Below are positions 10,306 through 18,540 of a DNA stretch of 64,000 nt, one piece after another. The stretch is taken from positions 28,019,139 through 28,083,138 of the forward strand of contig NC_079419.1 in NCBI RefSeq assembly GCF_026213295.1. Direction: 5' to 3'. Origin of the DNA: Gadus chalcogrammus. Lineage: Eukaryota > Chordata > Actinopteri > Gadiformes > Gadidae. Under the pieces are notes generated by a model. It saw only the letters and a program-made list of their open reading frames with translations. It searched no databases and was not told the origin of the DNA. Made by a program: the position numbers and the translations under genes. The stretch's first letter is position 1. Each line of letters opens with the position of its first letter.

Positions 10306-10690
10306 TTCTCTTTTCTCGTCAGGCCTTTGCAACCCGAGCAGTGACGGATGCCCGGCATTCATCATTTTAATTGTTTACATTACTACAAATATTCTCTTTT
10401 CTCTTCAGGAAGTGGCAACACAACGATCCAGTTGCCCAACACTCATCATTTTACTTCTGTGCATTGATCTTAATTCTCTTTTCTCTTCAGGAGGTGGCAA
10501 CACAAGCATTACAGGTTGCCCAACACTCATCATTTTACTTCTGTGCATTGATCTTAATTCTCTTTTCTCTTCAGGAAAGTGGCAACACGAGCACTCCAGT
10601 TACCCAACACTCATCATTTTACTTCTGTGCATTGATCTTAATGTTCTCTCTCTCTCTCTTCAGGAAATGGCAGTGTATGCAGTAACGAAT
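10306..10690 (+). repeat. Minisatellite of five splice-acceptor-like units (~82-89 bp)
   Basis: Five units each begin with a pyrimidine tract ending in CAG or TCAG (AG ends at 10322, 10408, 10490, 10574 and 10663), then GGAAGTGGCAACAC-like sequence, CCCAACACTCATCATTTTA and TGCATTGATCTTAA. The three middle units are closest; the outer two are diverged. Every unit therefore has a branchpoint-like A, a polypyrimidine tract and an AG. No GT donor follows within a unit, so these are repeated acceptors rather than complete mini-exons. A chance open frame runs through them. Confidence 0.8.
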
Positions 10691-11804
10691 GCCTAACACT
10701 CAGACATTATGTTTTTCAAGGTTGCTGGGCCCTTATGTCTGTTTTCATGCGTTTTGTGTAGCAAGACAGGTAGAGAACCAGGATGATTCAAATAGACACA
10801 GGGTTCAACTGCTAAAATAATATGTCTAATTAATAAATGGTGCACATGGTTTTAAACGGTGCACAAGGAGGGAGCTAGCTCAACTGCTGTAGCCACAATT
10901 ACAATGCATTTTTTCGAATATTAAATCTACATGGGTAAAATTCTGCACTAATCAGCTACTACATACGAATAAACTGAATAACATTGCGTAAGATGTTCAA
11001 AGGTCAACTATTGCTTCCATTGGAGCGATTGCAATAGATATAATATCGTACCACCAATATGCATGCATTATCTTGTATTCAATAATTAGGGAAGCCGAAT
11101 TCCAGAACCAAAAGAGGACCTACCAAAAGAAACCGACCCAGGGGTCTTGCATCAAAGCAGATCCCTGTGCGAGAGTTACACGGTGATCTTGAGATAGGGA
11201 TAATTATCTAGACTCCACAACATGAACGGTTAGCCTTTAAAGTTGTCCATAGCATGCATACCGCTCGTCCACAGAAGTCCAGGGATTATCCGGGCCTGGG
11301 GATTCTTATTAGAAGAGTTCTGGGATAACCTGCCTAGAGTGGAAGAGTCCCCCCCAATAGAGGATCCTGAGGACAAGAGGTAGAAATGCATAGTTCAACA
11401 GACCTGACGAGGTCCGAGTACCAAAATAAGAAAGAATAAAATATGTATTTCCTTACAAATCATGAAAATAACAACATTTTAATAAAAGTCTTCACGTAAT
11501 CTATGGTTAATAATTGGCAATATTTACAATTACATAAGTAGAATAAAATGTTATCCATAATTCATCCTAATTGTGATTGACAATATACGTGTTACTTTGT
11601 TCATTACACGACGGGCTATGTAGACAGTGGATACTCGATTATTACAATATATCACAACCAGTTTAATGGTCAACCAAAACGCACAGCCATAACATAACCC
11701 CGACTGTCCCCGACTGGACCCCGACTGACAACGTTCCGGTAACGACAGAAGTGTGATGCCTAATATTGAAAATGCAGATTTTTAATATTAAGATATTTTG
11801 TTAA
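10691..11804. other. No gene recognised; short CCCCGACTG triplet
   Basis: The stretch is mostly AT-rich unique sequence. Three close copies of CCCGACTG start at about 11698, 11708 and 11720. I saw no transposon ends or coding frame. Confidence 0.6.
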
Positions 11805-12683
11805 TGTTACGAATTTAAGTTTTGTATGTTGGTGTTTTCCCATATGGCCTTGTCACCCTGTTATTCTGCAGGGTCGTTTAAAATGTAATCCTTTGAGGTT
11901 AGTGGAAATCAGTTCTCACTCCGTTCCTTTGTTATCCTGTGTTGGTTTGGGCCTGTTATCCTTGATCCCCAGGGAAGCGCAGAGACGCAAGTGATAAGGA
12001 ACGGCCAACCCCATATTTATGACATCTTAAGGAATGATGACTTAGATGACCATATGGTTAACAAAGGCTTTTGGTTTGTTGTGAGGCAGCTGCCCTCAAC
12101 AACCCATTCTGAATGTGTAAAAACTCCTGGCCACTCAGCGGACCTCTCTGCGGACCCTTTAGAAAATGAAGGGCTCCGCAGGGAGAAATCCCATCTGAGG
12201 CCTCAGATTGTTGAATAATATGCTTATTTTTAGGTCTGTTGATGCATGTTATGATGCATCTTCGTTCGTGCTTTTCTTACGAATATGTATATAAAGATAA
12301 AAATAAAATGAAAATAAAAATAAGTAAAAATATAAAATGAAAACAAATGGTGGATACAGATACCATGTGTGAATGTCCTCTTGTGTGTGTCAGAGCCACC
12401 AAGATAATGGAGGTTACTCGACTGTTACATACACAAGGGAATATTGAAAGCATACCATGTAGAAAACTATAACATTATTAGAAAATAGTTCAATATAATT
12501 GACTTACAATAACATTGGTTTCAAACGATAACTTCTGAATTTTTCTTTTAGGTTCAGTTTTTGTTTTGTTCATAGAATATCACCCTATATTTAATACCCA
12601 GATGTGCATAATTGTTGTGAGTTCGGATGACTCTTATTCTACCTAGTTTAGCAATTTAATTGACCTGGCTCAAAATTCCCCCA
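11805..12683 (+). mobile_element. Probable 5' LTR of a third retroelement
   Basis: It starts TGTTACGAATTTAAG and ends CCCCCA, 6 bp before a primer-binding-site match. A TATAAA-type box and an A-rich block with AATAAA lie near 12288-12345. There is no matching flanking duplication (TTAA left, TAGA right), as expected for a 5' LTR followed by internal sequence. No second copy was seen, so the left edge is set only by the TGTT start and is the weaker end. Confidence 0.58.
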
Positions 12684-12689
12684 TAGACT

Positions 12690-12705
12690 TGGTGTCAGAC
12701 GTTGG
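12690..12705 (+). other. Primer-binding site, tRNA-Leu type
   Basis: TGGTGTCAGACGTTGG complements the 3' end of a vertebrate tRNA-Leu (…TCTGACACCA); the first ten bases match exactly. Primer-binding sites lie just inside the 5' LTR and prime minus-strand synthesis, which supports the LTR boundary at 12683. Confidence 0.65.
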
Positions 12706-13079
12706 ATTGTGGCACTCCTTGGGAGCCTCCAAGCCCACGTCGACTGACTGATCGTTCCTGCGGGTTCTGGAGTGGTGACGGTGGAGCTCATGGGGAGGCT
12801 CCGGGAGAGTTCGTAATCACGGGCTCCTTCGGGGAGAATTCAAGTGGGTCAGGATTACAAGGTTGAATTAATGTATCGATTTGATGTTGACCAACAAAAA
12901 CTAGATAATTATAACAATAAATACTGTTCATGTAATGGTATAGTTAGGTCTGGGACCTGCGTAGCTAAAAAAACTTTTTTAGTTTTGGAAATAGTAATGG
13001 ACGTGTCCGGGACATGTATAGCTATAAATAAGTAAAGATAAAACTGGGTTTTACTTTACTTCACTTTGCTAAGGCATAT
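12706..13079 (+). other. Truncated retroelement leader
   Basis: A GC-rich leader follows the primer-binding site, then AT-rich sequence. A 63-codon open frame at 12844-13035 contains SGTC-(V/I)-A twice but matches no gag or protease I recognise. The internal region ends by 13079, where an inverted LTR of another family begins, so gag, pol and the 3' LTR of this element are missing. Confidence 0.45.
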
Positions 13080-13834
13080 TGTTGGGAAAAATAACCTGCT
13101 GAGTACATCACATGTACATTATAAATATAGCTAACTCCTACCCTAGCCTGATGAGCACATCACATGGACACATTACAATATAGTCAACTCTTGCTCTAAC
13201 CCAACGAACACAAACATGATAATATATAGTCAGGTCAAGGCCGGAGCTGAAGGCCCCATCTCCCAGGCTGGCAGATGGTGGACACTCAGACAATGCACCA
13301 GTCATCCTCAAGAACGGGAGAGCCACATTAATTTATCACACAGGAGACACATTGAGAGCTCTTCCCCGTTAGGAGGAACCAAGAGATACCCCTGCCCACA
13401 CCAGGGGCCTGAGAGCCACATTAAATTATCACACAGGAGACATTTTGGGGGGGCACTCCCCGTTTTAATTTATCACACCGGAGACACGAGGAGCTCTCCC
13501 CCGTTACGAAGCTCTCCCAGGGCCTGGGAGCCAAGACCAAGCAAAACACACAGAACCACACACACCTCATCGAGAGGAGGATACAGCATAAAAACTGTAC
13601 CACACAGGGACTCTTCACCCTTCTTCTGAAGCAGACCTTCCACGGAGGCGAAGCTCCGGACGAACCATCAGCGCTGATTAGGGACTTAGACATATTCGAT
13701 TTCTCATGCTTTATGACTCTGTATAACCGTTGCCACTTTACTTAATAAATCCAAGGTCCACGTGCCGACAGAAATATTACCTCTCCGTCTCATTTCATCT
13801 GGTCCAGTAACTAGACAGACCGTTTTTCCCCACA
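13080..13834 (+). mobile_element. Solo LTR, family 1, inverted to the array, TSD ATAT
   Basis: This is a diverged copy, in the opposite orientation, of the LTR in the 2,222-bp array. It starts TGTTGGGAAAAATAACC and ends TTTTTCCCCACA. ATAT lies at 13076-13079 and again at 13835-13838, a clean 4-bp duplication. At about 755 bp it is longer than the 648-bp array copies because a block with ATTAATTTATCACACAGGAG followed by GAGCTCTCCCCGTT-like sequence appears three times (from about 13327, 13420 and 13463) instead of once. AATAAA lies near 13743. Confidence 0.87.
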
Positions 13835-13835
13835 A

Positions 13836-13922
13836 TATGCACGTTTGATGTGGTATGCGAAGGTAGCGCAATAGGATGTTGTGCAGAGAATAAGGCGTAT
13901 GCACGTTTGATGTGGTATGCGA
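13836..13922. repeat. 25-bp direct repeat, 62 bp apart
   Basis: The 25 bases beginning TATGCACGTTTGATG are perfectly repeated at 13836-13860 and 13898-13922, immediately beside the solo LTR. The first copy overlaps its right target-site duplication. Confidence 0.8.
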
Positions 13923-14547
13923 TGTGCATAGGAGTGAATCAAAGTGTGCACAACATCAAATGCGAGCAATACGTAGAATAAATGAAGATTAGGTCATCCA
14001 ATATACATAGTTAGTGTAGGACAATCGGGTAGTATAATGAAGGCAACTGTTAGAACCAGATACAGTTAACACAGAAGTGATATTATCCATGCAAATTTTA
14101 ACATTGTTATTTCCCTTTTTTTTTTTTTTTTTACTTTTTGGGTTATAGATAAGAAATGGATTAGCGATACATCTGCTGGGAAGGGACAATATAGGCTCAA
14201 TTTAAATTCAGAAGTAGTGGGTTCACCTTTGCCACTGCTACTGCTGTAACGCTTTGTACAACGTCTGCGTTTCATAGTCTGATATTTTTTTACTCTGATA
14301 AGTTACGGCACAGGTATACTGACTCATGAAACATTTACGGTTTACTGCATTTGACAACATCGTGGTCTCAAGACGGCTGCATAGACCCACCACTATCGAC
14401 CTTTGGTTTTGTATGTACTGGTCTTCATTTCTCTTCACAATAGATTGGTTTATGTATAGATGATTGAGGAAAGGAACTTCAACTTGGTTGCACTACACAG
14501 TTGTTAGGTTTGGTTGTCATTGAATGCGCATGGCTGAAGCAATGCGC
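13923..14547. other. Unassigned stretch, probably retroelement internal 3' end
   Basis: No coding frame is recognised. A T17 run lies at about 14116-14132. The part just before 14548 is inferred to be the internal end of the element whose polypurine tract and 3' LTR follow. Confidence 0.45.
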
Positions 14548-14556
14548 AAGGAGGGA
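14548..14556 (+). other. Polypurine tract
   Basis: AAGGAGGGA directly precedes TGTAGTG, the start of an LTR-like segment. Polypurine tracts prime plus-strand synthesis at the edge of the 3' LTR. The same nonamer precedes the LTR at 17072. Confidence 0.58.
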
Positions 14557-15000
14557 TGTAGTGTATTAAATTAGTATTAGTATTAAATCAAGGTTGAAGG
14601 TTGAAATCAGCTCAGAATAAGGAATGGGACACACAAAACAATAATTTAAAATCTGTACGAGTACTAAATAGAATTGGTTAGATGAAGGAATTCAAATGAG
14701 GTATTATCAATTATAATACAAACATATTTGAAACACATAAAATGTTCAGGTCCAATGTTTCCAGAAGCAAGATGAGTACCGTGCATCACTCTGACACAGC
14801 TAACTTTGCACGTAATGCTTACGGTTAGATTCATGCTTACTTACATTTCAAGGGTCCCATAAGGGACTTCCATTCGAACAATTAAAAATAGGATTAAAGG
14901 AAATATGTTTTTGAACAACCAACTGCTGCACATGAGTTTGTATTTCTACAATAGAAACAAAAAGTTCCAGAACCAGATGCCGACACACCCGGAGCCTACA
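14557..15000 (+). mobile_element. Probable 3' LTR, family 4
   Basis: The 444-bp segment starts TGTAGTGTATTAAATT and ends GGAGCCTACA, so its ends are a 5-bp inverted pair, TGTAG/CTACA. A polypurine tract abuts the left side. No partner LTR was seen, so only the 3' end of this element is present. Confidence 0.52.
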
Positions 15001-15008
15001 AACTAACC

Positions 15009-15570
15009 CGGGGATTCCACCGGACGCGTTACGGCAACGTTACGGCTGCGGCACGGAACGGCTGCGACTCTGCCCTGCTTGCATTTCCACCGGGCGCGTT
15101 ACGGCAGCGCAACGTGCGTTGCGAGCCAGCCGTATTCACGCGAGATCACGAGATCACGCAATAATCTTAAACCTAATGTACTCAACTTCCACTCCCAAAA
15201 CGACTGCAATTAAATGCCACGCTTTGTCCTTCCGGCCATCGCCCTTATAAAAAGGATGAATTGGTACATAAATTACGTTGTGATAGGCTACATGAGCTGA
15301 GTATTGTGTTTTATTTTGAAAATTGACCGGATGCTCTATGGCTTTTACTTTTTCACTTCCTGCCAACGGCTTGCGGCAGAAATAGAAATGCTACGGAATG
15401 ATAGCGCTGCGGCACGGCGAGCCGCTCCTGGGACGTTGCTGAGACATTCCGCAGCCGTGCCCGGTGGAAATGGTCTCATTGATTAGAGTGGAACCTATCT
15501 GCTGCGGTGACAGCGGCCAAGACGTGCCGCAGCCGTAACGTTGCCGTAACGCGTCCGGTGGAATCAGGCC
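15009..15570. mobile_element. MITE with 43-bp perfect terminal inverted repeats and a nested inner pair
   Basis: The 43 bp at 15013-15055 (GATTCCACCGGACGCGTTAC...GCGGCACG) are the exact reverse complement of 15523-15565. A second pair, CATTTCCACCGGGC at 15082-15095 and GCCCGGTGGAAATG at 15459-15472, lies inside and resembles the outer ends. The ~560-bp element is CpG-rich near its ends and encodes no transposase. The outermost few bases do not match, so I could not define a target-site duplication or assign a superfamily. Confidence 0.85.
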
Positions 15571-15793
15571 TTCAGTCCGCCGAGCAAGGAGTAACAGTCA
15601 CATGAGGAAATCAAATAACGGCAGGATTTGAATCGGTTCTGTTTTGGTTGTCCACCATATATAAAAAAAAAAAAAAAGACATGTATGTATAGATTGTTTG
15701 GATAAATTACATGTATCATAATCAGCAACAGTTCGTTGTGTTTACCAGATAAGGTTAAAAGGAATATATATAGATATGGATATGTTATTGACA
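15571..15793. other. Unassigned gap between MITE and env remnant
   Basis: Contains an A15 run at 15663-15677 and AT-rich sequence. The frame of the following env remnant has no recognisable continuation here, so the envelope gene was probably cut near 15790. Confidence 0.5.
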
Positions 15794-16222
15794 GAGCAAG
15801 GAGGGGTGAATGCGATGATAGGCACAACATGTTGTACTTTTATCATCAATAACACAGCTCCGGATGGGTTGGTGGCCAGGGCGCTAGCATGATTACAATC
15901 CCTCAGGTTCGAATTGGCAGAGAACTCCGGCATTAATGACCCTTTCACAGGATGGATGGAGAATATGTTTGGGAGGTGGAAAGGCATGATCCAGTAAGTG
16001 CCCGTCGCGGGAATAATGGCAGAAACCGTGTTAATTGTCGCCGGCTGCCGTTGTATTCCCTGCGCACGAGGGCTACTGCATCTGCTGATCACCACAGCAG
16101 TGGGCGCTACAGAAGCGCCAAGTGCCATTCAGGCTTACATGGGGATCAGATATGATCCGATGAAAGTGGACGAGACATCACCTGAGGGGCCCGACCCTAT
16201 CCAGCTGAAATATGTAGAATAG
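15794..16222 (+). pseudogene. env: Endogenous retrovirus envelope, transmembrane-subunit C-terminal fragment, dead
   Basis: Seen: one frame runs from about 15794 to TAG at 16220-16222, broken by in-frame TGA (15890-15892) and TAA (15995-15997). It shows a GTTCC segment followed by NNTAPDG, then a WMENMFGRWKG stretch, then a hydrophobic run (15998 to about 16105) containing GCRCIPCARG, and a short tail. Known: retroviral TM subunits carry a CX6CC motif after the fusion core, then a membrane-proximal Trp-rich part, a membrane anchor and a cytoplasmic tail. Here the first cysteine position of CX6CC is AAT (Asn, 15809-15811). Surface subunit, fusion peptide, gag and pol are absent. About 850 bp downstream lie a polypurine tract and LTR, as expected for the 3' end of a provirus. 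The two stops, lost cysteine and missing N-terminus make it non-functional. Confidence 0.72.
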
Positions 16223-17061
16223 TCAACACCTATACTATTCTATTAGTAGCGCCTGTATATAAGATAATCAATATCCCGGATTTACTTGAATAACAAATTT
16301 TTAAACAACCATACCAGGCTATGTTTGTTATTGTGTAGTGTTGCAAGTGCAACCCGTTATTTCTGTATCACTGCATTGATAATGGGGCGGTTGATCTTCT
16401 TTGAGACAGTTGTTTACAGGTTTCCTGTTGCTGACACGACGACGATTGAACGCCTGAAGGAGGCTCCCATGATGTGAAAGTAACCTCTCTGTGAGCTGAG
16501 CCCTTGACGAGGAGGGACGAGTCTTGGGTTCATGAATTACAGGCCCCGACGGCGACAGAAGAAACAATGGCTGCGATAATAACAATGTCCAAAACCACCC
16601 ACATGCAACAGCGCACCAATACACGAAAATCACCTGAACCACCCAAATCCATGCTAGCCTATCAATAATCTTGAATTTTTTAAATTTTTATTATGACTAC
16701 TAATTTTGTACTTTATTTTTGCACATGTTGAAAATTGTATGACCTTGTTACACATAACCAAAAAGTATTAGCTTAGGATTTCTATGGATACTTCTGTTTG
16801 TGTGCTGTTTGACCATATGATTGTATGATAACCAGGATATATGTTCATTGTTGTATTGTTAATATGGCTTGTATTACCTATGAGACCCATCAAGGCAAAT
16901 GCCGTTTCAGTATTATGGTAATCCGTGGTGGTTTATCTCTAATATGGAGTTTTCCCACTTGGTTGGTGGTGTTGATGATTTATCCTACTTTGACTATGTT
17001 TACGGTGTGGTAAATGGTGTTTATGATTTAAAATATTATTGTATGGTCATCTGAGATGGCC
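16223..17061 (+). other. Post-env sequence to polypurine tract, no gene recognised
   Basis: AT-rich DNA between the env stop and the polypurine tract. The open frames at 16286-16477 and 16825-17013 resemble nothing I know. Position suggests the 3' internal region of the same provirus. Confidence 0.5.
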
Positions 17062-17070
17062 AAGGAGGGA
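17062..17070 (+). other. Polypurine tract of the env-bearing provirus
   Basis: AAGGAGGGA lies just before the LTR start, with one extra T between (17071). It places the LTR at 17072 as a 3' LTR. Confidence 0.6.
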
Positions 17071-17071
17071 T

Positions 17072-17561
17072 TGTTACGTATTTTAAGAACCTGAGCTACC
17101 CACACATAGCCCCTAGGAAGCAGGACCAAACATAAAAAGCTGCCTCCACATAGCCTCTAGGAAGCAGATTCAAACACACAAGCTGCATTACCCTCACATA
17201 GCCACTAGGAAGCAGGATCGAACACTTAAGCTGCAATAACTACTTTAGCCACAGAAGGCAGCACCTCACAAGTGAGGAAGCCAAGGCTATTACGTCACAC
17301 CGGCTCCGCCCACTGCCCAAAGGCCGCGTGGATTTGAACAAAACGGACTAGAGTCAGGAAACAGGGAGCGATCCCACCCACACCCGCAGAGAGCCATGGG
17401 CCTTTGCCCGTGGCTCGAAGTAGCTCACGTTATATCTCTCACACGTGTAAGACACGCTTCCTCTCCTTTTGCTCCATAGTACCATACCGAAATACTTCAA
17501 CAAATAAAGTAACTGTTAAAAGCTATCCTGGATTGGAACACTTTCTTGGAAGAACTCTGCA
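17072..17561 (+). mobile_element. 3' LTR, family 2
   Basis: Starts TGTTACGTATTTTAAG, is related to the solo LTR at 9076-9470 throughout, and carries AATAAA at 17503-17508. The right end is near 17561 (…CTCTGCA), placed by alignment to the solo copy, with an uncertainty of a few bases. It has three copies of a ~44-48-bp block beginning CACATAGCC (17103, 17147, 17195) where the solo copy has one. No duplication of the flank is expected here because the left side is internal proviral sequence. It abuts the ZMYM1-like fragment. Confidence 0.75.
17391..17416 (+). other. LTR RNA hairpin, paired counterpart of the one at 9286
   Basis: GAGCCATGGGC and GCCCGTGGCTC form an 11-bp stem with one U-G wobble and a CTTT loop. 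Arms differ from those in the solo LTR but pairing is kept, and the downstream GAAGTAG.TCACG context is shared. Confidence 0.6.
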
Positions 17562-18161
17562 ATAGTAGTGTACGTTGCATTTTTAGCTTGCTGTTGAAGT
17601 CTCTTTTTTATCACAGGGTCATGGTTGTCCAGCAAATCTAACGTGGCCAGAAAAACACCTTTTTTTTTTCTGATTCAGGAGACTCCCTGTGTCCCCTCTT
17701 GGCTGTGTTTTCTTTAGCAGTAAGTACTAAAATCTCCGCTAGGGCTTTAATGTAGTTTTAGTTTTCAATTACCTGTTTTTTATTTTGTTAATCCATTATG
17801 CCCAACATTGAGGTAATTTGTCTGCCATCTTTTTTTTCTTTGCCCATGCAAACATTGCATTTGCATGGCTTTCTGATCTCGCATGAGAACAGAAACCACT
17901 GTGCTTCATTGTGGCCTTTTTCCAGTTCCGATACCCATCAATTAATGTGAAAACAGTCTTGTGGGCATCAGGTAGAGAGAAATGTCTACATGCAAAACAA
18001 TAAACAGCATCTTTGGACTGTGAATACTCCAGCCATGAATGAATTTGGTACCAGTCTGTAGGGAAACTTCTTCTGGCTCCTCCCTGGAGGAGTTTGGGGA
18101 AACTCTCCCGTTTCGGCTGAGCTGGCCCCTCACACCTGGACTTGGATATGTCTATAAGATG
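17562..18161 (-). pseudogene. ZMYM1-like TTF-finger transposon-derived protein fragment, broken
   Basis: Seen: minus-strand segment 1 (18161 to 17796, 121 codons then TAA) contains W37, the run DWYQIHSWLEYS, YCFACRHFS with Cys55 and Cys58, then GYRNWKKA and two histidines (87 and 99) in a K-H-x11-H spacing. Segment 2 (about 17757 to 17562) reads YIKALAEILVLTA, then GHRES and a FLATLDLLDNHDPVIKKRL stretch. Known: this order, a TTF-type zinc finger then this helical region, opens the ZMYM1-like family related to hAT transposases. The full proteins continue for several hundred residues. Here the segments are separated by stops, and the gene is cut at 17561 by a family-2 LTR, so no catalytic domain remains. 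The gap between segments could be an intron or decay. Confidence 0.75.
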
Positions 18162-18540
18162 GGGGGGGAATTTAAATTGAAATAGAGCTTAAATAATTAT
18201 AAAATATGTCACCTAATTATAACACAATTTGAAGCTGTCATTGATTAGGTATGTGGTTAACCCTCAGGCTGTGTTAATGCATACAGCAAGATTTTGGCAT
18301 AGTAGTGTATTTTTTTGTTGGTTTAGGAATTTTAACCTCAGCTTCTATAATAGGTCTAAAATACATTTTGCAAAAAAAATATGACACTCTCAATCTCTTC
18401 ACAGTGATAAATGTCCAAATGTGTCCAACTAATGCAAACATATTTACTAGAATGAAAAATGGATATATTAGACTGAGGCCAAGCCATGTCTCTTATATCA
18501 TGCACAACATGTCCAATTGTGTGAAATGTGCTTTCTAGTT
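18162..18540. other. AT-rich stretch, nothing recognised
   Basis: Starts with a G8 run (18161-18168) beside the ZMYM1-like fragment, then AT-rich sequence with a chance open frame (18305-18538). It ends at the first unit of the modular repeat. Confidence 0.6.

Noticed and set aside
10371..10696. Secreted or membrane protein encoded by repeated SSFYFCALIL and ILFSL segments
   Set aside because: The frame simply follows the minisatellite units and is present in two overlapping frames. The pyrimidine-AG splice-site pattern explains the sequence better.
10840..10880. Polypurine tract and LTR start near ACAAGGAGGGAGC
   Set aside because: The purine run is followed by GCTAGCTC, not by a TG-type LTR end, and no other LTR signal lies nearby.
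13076..13840. GCATAT...ATATGC around the solo LTR as a terminal inverted repeat
   Set aside because: The ATAT is its target-site duplication. The GC pair outside it produces a chance palindrome.
9076..17561. The two family-2 LTRs as the 5' and 3' ends of one provirus
   Set aside because: The LTR at 9076-9470 has its own TACC duplication on both sides, so it is an independent solo LTR.
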